DNA from: Candidatus Omnitrophota bacterium
GTDB lineage: Bacteria; Omnitrophota; Gorgyraeia; Zapsychrales; Fredricksoniimonadaceae
Assembly (NCBI GenBank): GCA_016206745.1
Contig: JACQQW010000099.1
Span: 1 to 12,126, forward strand
DNA: 12,126 bases
Direction: 5' to 3'
Both the position numbers and the translations under genes were made by a program. Numbering within the stretch: the stretch's first letter is position 1; every line of letters begins with the position of its first letter. Of the stretch, positions 5,808 to 12,126 are shown one piece after another. The notes below the pieces were generated by a model, which was given only the letters and a program-made list of their open reading frames with translations, did no database searches and was not told the origin of the DNA.

Positions 5808-7304
5808 ATGGTCCTAAAGGCTTTTCTTCTTTTTAGCCTGACGTTCACTGCCTATTCGTTCATGTTGTCCTCGCCGTTTAAGACCATGGACGACCAGTAC
5901 TCCATCGTCGGGAATTCCTTGATCAAAGACCCTTCCCAATGGCCCCGGTTGTTCAGCCAAGGCTATTTCAGGGACCGCACCTATTACCGGCCGCTGGCGA
6001 ACCTGACCTTTATGGCCGAGTATAAATTTTTTGGGCTCGATTCATTCTTTTATAATCTCGACAATCTGTTCCTTCATATCATAAATGTGTTTTTAGTCTG
6101 GGCATTGGCCAATTGTTTAATGCGAACTCCCCCCAGCCCCCTCTTTGAATTAAAGAGGGGGAGCGTCCCCCCTCTTTTTTTTAAAGAGGGGGTTAGGGGG
6201 AGTTGGGAAGTTGGCTTCTGGACGGCCTTGCTGTTTGCCATCCACCCCATCCAATGGGAGGCGGTGGCCAATATTTCCGGACGGGCCATTCTTTTAAGCA
6301 CTATGTTTTCTTTGATCAGTTTTGTCGCGTATTTAAAACAACGTTGGGTCATCGCTTTATTAAGTTTTGCCGCGGCTTTGCTGTGCAAGGAAAGTGCCGC
6401 CATTTTGCCGGGGGTGTTTTTTATACATGCTTTGATTTACCACCGGGACCTTCGCTGGGTGTGGGCCTATGGCGCGGTGCTGGCCGGGTATATTTTTTTG
6501 CGGCATCATTTGGGTATTACGGAATTTTATCCCTGGAGGAATTGGCATGAGCATGCCATGGGCATTTTGACGTTCCTGCGTTCCATCATCACCCACGCGC
6601 GCTCCCTGGCCTTGCCCACTGACCTGCATTTTGACCGTTCCCTGAAACTTTTTACCGGCGCTTTTGAAGCAGGGGCTTTGATGACCATTTTTATTTGGTC
6701 GGTGGTTTTGGCCTGGCTGGGCATCGCCCGCAAAAAAATGACCGGCTTGCAATGGTTTACCATCGGATGGTTTTTTTTGTCCCTGTTGCCGGTGTCTCAA
6801 ATCGTGTCCACCATTGGAGTGGCGCCCGGATACATTTCCACGGCGGAACATTTTTTATATTTGGCCTGCGTGCCGGTCTTTATCGCCGCTGTCCAGTATG
6901 TGTTAAGCCTGCGCGCGGCGGCGGTTAAAATGGCCGCCCTGGGTTTTTTGGGGTTCTGTTTCTTGACCACAGTCGAACAAAATATTTATGCCCAGAATGA
7001 ACTGGCCATGATGGAGCGTTCCTTGCGCATCCAGCCGCACAATTCCCGCCTGCACGCATCGGCAGGCCTGATTTATGCCCTGGCAGAAAAGTTCCCTGAG
7101 GCGGAAGTCCATTTCCGCGCCGCAGTGGCGGATGATCCATTTAATGCGAGGCACACCATTTCTTTGGGTAAGTCCATTTGCGACCAGGGGCGTATCCAAG
7201 AATGCCTGGACATTTATAATGGAATCAAAGACCCCGGCAATTTCGCGGAATTATTGAAAAGCAACAGGGCCCTGGCCCAAAAGTTGTTGAAGAAAGACCC
7301 ATGA
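5808..7304 (+). CDS. TMTC-like multi-pass membrane protein with C-terminal TPR repeats (putative GT-C glycosyltransferase)
   Basis: The 498-residue product resembles the bacterial relatives of TMTC/PMT proteins, GT-C fold membrane enzymes that use lipid-linked sugars. Evidence is a first membrane helix (residues 3-20), the acidic pair in FKTMDDQYSI (D28, D29), YYRPLANLTFMAEYKFFGLD (59-78), FAIHPIQWEAVANISGRA (143-160), LLCKESAAILP (191-201) and TAEHFLYLACVPVF (345-358). All match the order seen in that family. About 10 membrane helices precede a soluble tail from about residue 395 with two TPR-like units (SAGLIYALAEKFPEAEVHFR and the next). Residues 106-133 are encoded by an 80-bp palindromic repeat and have no counterpart in the family as I know it. 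The stop overlaps the MFS start (ATGA). Glycosyl transfer is inferred; the tail may bind partner proteins. Confidence 0.75.
   Translation: MVLKAFLLFSLTFTAYSFMLSSPFKTMDDQYSIVGNSLIKDPSQWPRLFSQGYFRDRTYYRPLANLTFMAEYKFFGLDSFFYNLDNLFLHIINVFLVWALANCLMRTPPSPLFELKRGSVPPLFFKEGVRGSWEVGFWTALLFAIHPIQWEAVANISGRAILLSTMFSLISFVAYLKQRWVIALLSFAAALLCKESAAILPGVFFIHALIYHRDLRWVWAYGAVLAGYIFLRHHLGITEFYPWRNWHEHAMGILTFLRSIITHARSLALPTDLHFDRSLKLFTGAFEAGALMTIFIWSVVLAWLGIARKKMTGLQWFTIGWFFLSLLPVSQIVSTIGVAPGYISTAEHFLYLACVPVFIAAVQYVLSLRAAAVKMAALGFLGFCFLTTVEQNIYAQNELAMMERSLRIQPHNSRLHASAGLIYALAEKFPEAEVHFRAAVADDPFNARHTISLGKSICDQGRIQECLDIYNGIKDPGNFAELLKSNRALAQKLLKKDP
6125..6204. repeat. 80-bp composite palindromic repeat inside a coding gene
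   Basis: Outer arms of 22 bases (6125-6146 and 6183-6204) are inverted copies matching at 20 of 22 positions. Between them lies a second inverted pair (6152-6162 and 6166-6177, one bulge). The core unit CCCCCTCTTT / AAAGAGGGGG occurs four times in alternating orientation, so the region can fold either as one long nested hairpin or as two tandem hairpins with 5-base loops. It resembles the small non-autonomous palindromic elements common in many bacterial genomes (REP/MITE type); I recall similar CCCCCTCTTT sequences but cannot name the family. No clear target duplication is visible. It is read through in frame as residues 106-133 of the membrane protein. Confidence 0.85.
6152..6182 (+). terminator. 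Terminator-like hairpin within the repeat and within the coding region
   Basis: AAAGAGGGGGA (6152-6162), loop GCG and TCCCCCCTCTTT (6166-6177) form a GC-rich stem with one bulge. The sequence continues into a T tract (6175-6182, eight T in all, five beyond the stem). On the plus strand this has the form of an intrinsic terminator. Because it lies in translated sequence, ribosomes may normally prevent it from folding. Confidence 0.45.
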
Positions 7305-8578
7305 TTGCATTCTTAAAAAACAAAGACAATTGGCCGTTCCTGCGTTTTTGGCTGGCCCAATTGATTTCCCAATTCGGCGACCGGGTGCATCAAATGGCAT
7401 TGGTCGGCCTGATCGCCATGCGCCATCCGGGGTCTTCTTTTGAGCTGGCCAAGCTCCTGGCTTTTACCATTGTCCCGGTCTTTATCATCGGCCCCATTGC
7501 CGGCGTTTATGTGGACCGCTGGGAGCGCCGCACCACGCTTTTTATCTGTGATTTTGTCCGCGGGATTTTAGTGTTGGCAATCGCGTTTTACGTAATGGAC
7601 CTGCCGTCGATATTGCCGGTTTACGCGCTGGTGTTCATCATTTTTGCCTTCAGCCGTTTTTATGTGCCCGCCAAAATGTCTTTTATCCCGGAAATGGTCA
7701 AGGAAGAGGACCTGCACATCGCCAATTCCCTGGTCACAGTGACGGGCATGATCGCTTTGGTTTTAGGGGCCTTGTTTGGAGGCCTGATCGTCGAGCGCGC
7801 CGGCCCGCGCGGGGGATTTGTTTGGGACGCGGCAACGTTTTTCTTTTCCGGCCTGCTGGTGTTTTCCATTCCGCGGCTTAAAAAATGGTACCGGGAACGA
7901 CCCGGGGCCTTGACCGCCGGCCGCGCCATGCTGGCGGCGCACAAGACGGTGTGGGCGGAAATCGTTGAGGGGATCGATTATATCCGCAGCCAAAAAGAGA
8001 TCCGTTTTATTTTCATCATGATGTCGGTCTTGTTTGCCGCGGCCGGCGCGGTATATGTCGTGATCATTGTTTTTATCCAGCAGGCTTTAAACAGCGTGAC
8101 TAAGGACCTCGGGTTTTTGGCCGTGCCTTTAGGCGCCGGCCTTTTTCTGGGCAGTTTGGCGTACGGCAAATGTGGGGACAGAATTTCCAAATGGAAGACC
8201 ATGTTCTGGTCCCTGATTTTAGGGGGGGGCCTGGTGGCCTGTTTCGCCGCCGCAGTGCACACGACCCATAGCCGGGGCCTGGCCGCCGGCCTGGCATTCG
8301 TGCTGGGGTTTGTCGTTGGTCCCGTCGTGATCGCGTCTAATACCGTGGTGCACACGGTTTGCGCCGCGCACATGAGCGGCAAAGTGTTCAGCGCCCTGGA
8401 ATTTGTCATGCATCTGGCTTTTTTAATGGCGATGCTGGCTAGTTCTTACGCGGCGGAATTTGTCAGCCGCGCGTGGATTTTAATGGGAGTGGGTGTTATA
8501 TTCTTAGGTGTGGGGGTCATTGGATTGTTAAATAGTAGGGGCGAACGGCCGTTCGCCCCTATAAATATGGGAAAATAA
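7301..8578 (+). CDS. Major facilitator superfamily exporter (MFS_3/EntS-like)
   Basis: This 425-residue protein has about 12 hydrophobic segments and the start LRFWLAQLISQFGDRVHQMA typical of the EntS/MFS_3 branch of drug or siderophore exporters. The loop between TM2 and TM3 carries the MFS signature motif A as GVYVDRWERRTTL (residues 68-80; D72, R73, R76, R77). A cytosolic central loop at about 200-230 separates the two six-helix halves. It is probably a proton-coupled exporter in the inner membrane; substrate unknown. The ATG overlaps the stop of the preceding gene by 4 bases, and the stop is 1 base before purN, so the three genes form an operon. Residues 412-421 are encoded by a perfect palindrome, giving a tail (SRGERPFAPI) that is probably not original to the protein. 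A G8 run lies at 8222-8229. Confidence 0.88.
   Translation: MIAFLKNKDNWPFLRFWLAQLISQFGDRVHQMALVGLIAMRHPGSSFELAKLLAFTIVPVFIIGPIAGVYVDRWERRTTLFICDFVRGILVLAIAFYVMDLPSILPVYALVFIIFAFSRFYVPAKMSFIPEMVKEEDLHIANSLVTVTGMIALVLGALFGGLIVERAGPRGGFVWDAATFFFSGLLVFSIPRLKKWYRERPGALTAGRAMLAAHKTVWAEIVEGIDYIRSQKEIRFIFIMMSVLFAAAGAVYVVIIVFIQQALNSVTKDLGFLAVPLGAGLFLGSLAYGKCGDRISKWKTMFWSLILGGGLVACFAAAVHTTHSRGLAAGLAFVLGFVVGPVVIASNTVVHTVCAAHMSGKVFSALEFVMHLAFLMAMLASSYAAEFVSRAWILMGVGVIFLGVGVIGLLNSRGERPFAPINMGK
8536..8561. repeat. Perfect 26-bp palindrome forming the 3' end of the MFS gene
   Basis: The half-site TAGGGGCGAACGG (8536-8548) is followed without a gap by its exact reverse complement (8549-8561). It is not followed by a T tract, so it does not look like an intrinsic terminator. 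It encodes MFS residues 412-421 and ends 18 bases before the purN start. Similar GGGGCGAACGGCCGTTCGCC palindromes are, from memory, scattered through several unrelated bacterial genomes. This suggests a REP-like or mobile palindrome; that memory is not verified here. Confidence 0.9.
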
Positions 8579-8579
8579 T

Positions 8580-9182
8580 ATGAATTTCGCTGTTTTCGCG
8601 TCCGGCCATGGCGGCAATTTACAGGCGATCATCAATGCCGTCAAAAACAAAAAGATAAGGGCGGATTTAAAGCTCGTGTTTAGCGATAAATCCGGCGCCT
8701 TCGCCCTTCAACGCGCCGAAAAGGCGGGAATTCCCGCGCTGTGCCTGAACCCCAAAGACTATGCGTCGCGCGAGGATTTTGACCGCGCGGTGCTGGCGCG
8801 GTTAAAAGAACACCGCATTGATTTTATAGCGCTGGCCGGGTATATGCGTTTGCTCAGCGGCCATTTTATCCGTCAATATTCCGGCCGTATCCTCAATGTC
8901 CACCCGGCCCTGCTCCCGGCGTTTAAGGGAACGCGGGGCATCCGGGACGCCTTTGACTATGGCGTTAAAGTCACGGGGGTGACTGTGCATTTTGTCACCG
9001 GGGAAATGGATGCCGGGGCTATTGTCGCGCAGGAAGCGTTTAAGGTCGGCCCCAAGGACACCCTGGAGTCTTTGGAACGAAAAATCCACGCCCTCGAGCA
9101 CCGTTTTTATCCCAAGGCCATTGATTTATTCGTTCGCGGCAAATTGAAAACCGCCGGACGTAAAGTCATTGTTCTTCGTTAA
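8580..9182 (+). CDS. purN: Phosphoribosylglycinamide formyltransferase (GAR transformylase)
   Basis: PurN transfers a formyl group from 10-formyltetrahydrofolate to glycinamide ribonucleotide, the third step of purine synthesis, in the cytosol. At 200 residues the length is normal. The catalytic trio falls at N106, H108 and D144, the same numbers as in E. coli PurN, within ILNVHPALLPAFKG and EMDAGAIVAQ. AGYMRLL (86-92) and GVTVHFV (133-139) are also typical. The phosphate-binding loop reads ASGHGGNLQAI where most PurN have SGxGSNLQA, so one serine is replaced by glycine. The ATG is one base after the MFS stop, with only a weak GGGA upstream. No other purine gene is present. The 3' end overlaps the convergent lipoprotein gene by 17 bases. 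Confidence 0.95.
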   Translation: MNFAVFASGHGGNLQAIINAVKNKKIRADLKLVFSDKSGAFALQRAEKAGIPALCLNPKDYASREDFDRAVLARLKEHRIDFIALAGYMRLLSGHFIRQYSGRILNVHPALLPAFKGTRGIRDAFDYGVKVTGVTVHFVTGEMDAGAIVAQEAFKVGPKDTLESLERKIHALEHRFYPKAIDLFVRGKLKTAGRKVIVLR

Positions 9183-10212
9183 GCTGGACTTCCCCATTGT
9201 CGAAACGGATATGGATGAGTTTGCCCTGGGACGGGATTTTGGGGGAGGAAAAGTCGGTGTCATCCCCGAACTGGGCCAGCTGGTTTCGTTCGAAGACGAA
9301 TTCCTTTTGCAGCCGCAAATTGTGCAACCGCGCGGTTGAAAACTTTTCAAAATGATAATAGCGCGCGGTGTCCGCGATGATACCGGTGATGGTTTTGTCG
9401 TAATCATCCGGCGGCTCAAAGTCGCTGCGCGTGAATTTGAAGTTGATCCGGTTGATGATTTGCTTGGCCAGGAATTCCGGCAGGGCGACGTCTTTATATT
9501 GCAGATGGGACCCGGTTTCATCGCCGATCATGGATTGCCCGCCCTTAGTGTCGGCCAAAAACCGCTTCATGTACTCTTCATAGGGCAGGTCCCCGGACAT
9601 ATAGCGTTTAAAGTCTTCCAAAGACAATGTGGCCTTGGTTTCAATCCCTTTTTTGATGTCGGTGATGACGATCACGACAAACTTCACGTCCGCTTCGCCG
9701 GCCTTAGGCTTGGCATTGAAAAACACGTCGCTGATGGCGGTGAATAAATTGTTTTGCGCTTTGACGTAATTGTCCGTGTAGGAACTGCTGTAGCCGTAAT
9801 CTTCCGCCTTGACTTTTTTACGGGTGACGATGTCGTATTCAAAAAAGAAATTCCCGTCTTTGAAATTCCCGTCCAAATATTGCACCGTGAATTTGGATGG
9901 TTTTTTATGGGCCTCCCCGGAGTTTTCTTTCTGCGCCTCATAATCGAAAATCGGGTCTTTCACGGGCAGGTAAATCCATAAGGTGCTCCCCGCCATGCGG
10001 GTGATGACGTGCAGGTCGAAGTCTTCCCGGCATTTCTGTTCGAATTTTTTCTGTGCTGCGGTCATGGACATGAGGACCGGCGCGGGTTTTTCGCCGCCGC
10101 AGCCTGCCATGGTCAGCAAAAAGAAAAAAGAAAGAACCAGGCGTTTAAACGACGTGGAAGCGCGGGGGGCGTTTAAGTCCGAATTTATCAAAAATAGCTT
10201 CAATTTCGTCAT
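9166..10212 (-). CDS. Lipoprotein of unknown function, overlapping the FtsH-like gene
   Basis: The predicted 348-residue protein has a hydrophobic stretch LVLSFFFLLTMAGC ending in a plausible lipobox, with C38 as the lipidated cysteine and Gly at +2. The mature part is hydrophilic, rich in Lys, Asp and aromatics, and without repeats. I recognise no domain. Strand-like patches (GSTLWIYLPV, DVKFVVIVITDI, NRINFKFTRSDFEP) suggest a folded periplasmic alpha/beta domain. The only ATG giving a whole signal peptide is at 10212. It lies 68 bases inside the end of the FtsH-like gene and gives a long (about 24-residue) region before the hydrophobic core. A shorter non-ATG start near the KRLVLS segment is possible. 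The overlap suggests coupling to the protease gene and perhaps a shared envelope role, which is inference. Confidence 0.75.
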   Translation of the reverse strand: MTKLKLFLINSDLNAPRASTSFKRLVLSFFFLLTMAGCGGEKPAPVLMSMTAAQKKFEQKCREDFDLHVITRMAGSTLWIYLPVKDPIFDYEAQKENSGEAHKKPSKFTVQYLDGNFKDGNFFFEYDIVTRKKVKAEDYGYSSSYTDNYVKAQNNLFTAISDVFFNAKPKAGEADVKFVVIVITDIKKGIETKATLSLEDFKRYMSGDLPYEEYMKRFLADTKGGQSMIGDETGSHLQYKDVALPEFLAKQIINRINFKFTRSDFEPPDDYDKTITGIIADTARYYHFEKFSTARLHNLRLQKEFVFERNQLAQFGDDTDFSSPKIPSQGKLIHIRFDNGEVQLNEEQ

Positions 10213-12126
10213 ATTCCAGTTCGCCTTTTTTCAAGAGCTCTTGGGCGAAATATTCCAGGAGGTCTTTTTTTTCAGTCAAAATCGCGGCCACTTCTTTTAG
10301 GCAGGTTTGCAGGATGTCCTGCATGTCGGCATCTAAGGTCTCTTTGGTTTTCTCCGAAATAAAAGGCTGCCCATAAGCAGTGTTCATAGTGTGGAAATCA
10401 CCAAGGAGGCCGCTTTTTCCCATACCTAAAGACCAGACCATGTGATGCGCCACCGACATGGCTTGCCCAAAGTCCGACCCCCGGGAACCACCGACACCGC
10501 TGGAGGTTGTGCCGAATTTGATCCGTTCCGCCGCGTAGGCGCCCAAACTGACCTTGATGTCGGCCATGAGCTGGTCTTTATCGGAGGTGTATTTCTCTTC
10601 AGATGGGCGGGAGTACACATATCCCAAAGACCCTTTGCGGGGGATGATGGTGGCTTTAATGACATCTTCATCGGTGCGCAACAGGTATCCGATAATGGCA
10701 TGGCCTGCTTCATGGTAAGAGGTCCATTTCTTTTCTTCGTCGGTGATGACCAAATTTGATTTCAGGCCAAAACTGATGCGGTCATAGGCCTCGGAAAGGT
10801 CTTTAAGCGCGATCTTTTCATTTTTATTGCGCGCGGCGATGAGCCCGGCTTCGCGCACCATGTTTTCTATGTCCGCCGGCGAGAAACGCACGGTGCGCGC
10901 CGCCAGCATGCTGGTGTCGATGCCTTCGTCGAATTTGACCTTGACTTCAGCGCTGACCCGGCTTTTATGGCTGAAACGGGCCTCAATGATCAGGCGCTTT
11001 AATCTTTTGCCGGCCATTTCATATTTGAGTTTATGCAGTTCTTCGACCGTAAACTCGAAAAGTTCTTTTCCATACCTGGTTTTCACGGCCGATGACGATT
11101 TTTGCAATTCATCGGACAATTGATCCTTTTCAGCGTTCTGGGGGATCAGTTGGAACGGGACAATGGTTTCGTTCAGCCAGTCCAAAGCATCGTGCGCGGT
11201 ATCAAAAGACAATGCTTCCGCCGGCTGGGAAGCGCTGAGGACGGCGTTGCATAATTTCTCGATGGATTTCTTTTTGTCTTTTTCTGAGGCCCCCGGGAAT
11301 TCGTCCGTGGAAAATCCCAGGAAGCCGGAGAGGTAAAAATCGAACATTTGTTTGCGTTCTTTAAGATTGGGGTAGGTGACATGGATTTTACGGTCAAAAC
11401 GCCCTGCGCGCATGATGGCGGGGTCAAGGTCTTCTTCGCTGACGTTGGTGGCGGCGATGACCACGATATTGTTTTCTTTTTGCCGCAAGCCGTCCATTTC
11501 CGTGAGGAATTGATTGACGGTGGCATTGTGGTCCATGGCCCCCCCAAAGCCCTTGTCCGCCTGGCGCGGCCGGGCGAAAGAATCGATTTCGTCGATGAAA
11601 ATGATGCACCCGCCTTCCATGGCTGCTAGGGCGCGGGCCTGCTTAAAGAGGGACTTCATGCGGGCAGTGCCCACGCCGATGAACATCCCGACAAAATCAC
11701 TGCCCGTGGCCGGTATAAACGGCAGGCCGCACTCGGTGGCGATGGCCTTGGCCAAATAAGTCTTGCCGCAGCCCGGAGGCCCCATCATCATGGTCCCCTT
11801 GACTATTTTGCCGCCGATGGACCTAAGCAAATGCCGGTCTTTAAGCAGTTTAACAATTTCCCACGCTTCTTTTTTAGCGCCTTCCATGCCGATGACTTCA
11901 TGCCATTTCACGTTGACTTTTGCCGGCGTGAGCTTATTTTTACTGGCTCCTGCCATGCCGCCCGACATGAGCCAGTAATAAAACCCGAAAGACAATGGCA
12001 CCTGGATTAAGGTGACAAAAATAAACATGATGAGGCTTTGGCCCATTTGAGCGGAGAGATTGCGACGGGAAAAGGATTCCAATTGTTCATAATTGGTGTT
12101 TGAAACAACCATGAACTGGATCATCC
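10145..12126 (-). CDS. Divergent FtsH-like membrane AAA+ zinc metalloprotease (5' end cut by window edge)
   Basis: This is a membrane-anchored ATP-dependent protease. Numbering from the first Met in view (12124), it has one membrane segment (about 29-53), Walker A GPPGCGKT (115-122), Walker B IIFIDE (174-179) and a second region of homology ending IMRAGRFDR (237-245) with both arginines. The zinc site is HEAGH (471-475), with D551 in GGSRGSDFGQA as the likely third ligand; the 80-residue spacing is close to the 78 in E. coli FtsH. The pore loop reads FVGM where FtsH has FVEM. About 125 extra residues (roughly 270-396), charged and mostly helical, separate the AAA+ core from the lid region (GIDTSMLAARTVRFSPADIE). 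The frame is open to the right edge, so the first membrane helix and periplasmic domain may lie outside. Substrates are unknown. Confidence 0.9.
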   Translation of the reverse strand, partial: MIQFMVVSNTNYEQLESFSRRNLSAQMGQSLIMFIFVTLIQVPLSFGFYYWLMSGGMAGASKNKLTPAKVNVKWHEVIGMEGAKKEAWEIVKLLKDRHLLRSIGGKIVKGTMMMGPPGCGKTYLAKAIATECGLPFIPATGSDFVGMFIGVGTARMKSLFKQARALAAMEGGCIIFIDEIDSFARPRQADKGFGGAMDHNATVNQFLTEMDGLRQKENNIVVIAATNVSEEDLDPAIMRAGRFDRKIHVTYPNLKERKQMFDFYLSGFLGFSTDEFPGASEKDKKKSIEKLCNAVLSASQPAEALSFDTAHDALDWLNETIVPFQLIPQNAEKDQLSDELQKSSSAVKTRYGKELFEFTVEELHKLKYEMAGKRLKRLIIEARFSHKSRVSAEVKVKFDEGIDTSMLAARTVRFSPADIENMVREAGLIAARNKNEKIALKDLSEAYDRISFGLKSNLVITDEEKKWTSYHEAGHAIIGYLLRTDEDVIKATIIPRKGSLGYVYSRPSEEKYTSDKDQLMADIKVSLGAYAAERIKFGTTSSGVGGSRGSDFGQAMSVAHHMVWSLGMGKSGLLGDFHTMNTAYGQPFISEKTKETLDADMQDILQTCLKEVAAILTEKKDLLEYFAQELLKKGELEYDEIEAIFDKFGLKRPPRFHVV

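Noticed and set aside
6125..6204. CRISPR-like or tandem repeat array
   Set aside because: The units alternate in orientation and have no spacers; it is a nested palindrome of hairpin type.
6360..6851. Antisense open frame in the TMTC-like gene
   Set aside because: It has no recognisable domain and a composition typical of reverse-strand shadows, and it lies wholly inside a conserved membrane protein.
8560..8565. TATAAA before purN as an internal promoter
   Set aside because: It has no TG extension and its upstream region is the palindrome, with no -35. The tight gene spacing already explains purN transcription.

Overview
The window comes from a diderm (Gram-negative-type) bacterium. It carries a TolC-family outer-membrane channel, an RND inner-membrane pump, a beta-barrel-like protein ending in phenylalanine, a lipoprotein with a lipobox, and a divergent FtsH-like protease. 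Base composition looks moderately GC-rich and coding density is very high. The mix of genes (a TMTC-like membrane protein with TPR repeats, a purN placed outside any purine cluster, palindromic repeats inside genes) would fit an uncultured lineage such as Omnitrophota or a relative. That placement is a low-confidence guess from gene style and not a demonstrated assignment.

Layout, left to right. (1) 1-3954, plus strand: the 3' part of a TolC-family gene overlaps the start of a complete RND (HAE1/AcrB-like) efflux pump gene. The periplasmic adaptor is not visible and may lie to the left. (2) 3955-4670: a type II toxin-antitoxin pair (ribbon-helix-helix-like antitoxin and RelE/ParE-like toxin, ATGA overlap) with a near-consensus extended -10 promoter and an inverted repeat over the -10. 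A tRNA-Thr(CGT) gene follows 21 bases later. It has an odd D-loop/T-loop pair of bases (A18 and G55 instead of G18 and T55). (3) 4731-5786: a probable exported beta-barrel protein. (4) 5808-9182: a tight three-gene run of a TMTC-like multi-pass protein with a TPR tail, an MFS exporter and PurN, joined by a 4-base overlap and a 1-base gap. (5) 9166-12126, minus strand: an FtsH-like membrane AAA+ zinc protease, cut by the right edge, followed by an uncharacterised lipoprotein gene that overlaps its 3' end. The lipoprotein gene meets purN tail to tail with a 17-base overlap. No stretch of more than about 105 bases lacks a gene.

The most unusual points are these. Two palindromic repeats lie inside open reading frames of the same operon and are translated: an 80-bp composite repeat in the TMTC-like gene and a perfect 26-bp palindrome forming the tail of the MFS gene. 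The first contains a hairpin plus T-tract that resembles an intrinsic terminator. Two consecutive genes have extended -10 boxes ending exactly 6 bases before their ATG with no Shine-Dalgarno sequence, which predicts leaderless mRNAs. The FtsH-like protein carries about 125 extra residues between its AAA+ core and lid region and has an altered pore loop, and its gene overlaps that of a lipoprotein of unknown function.
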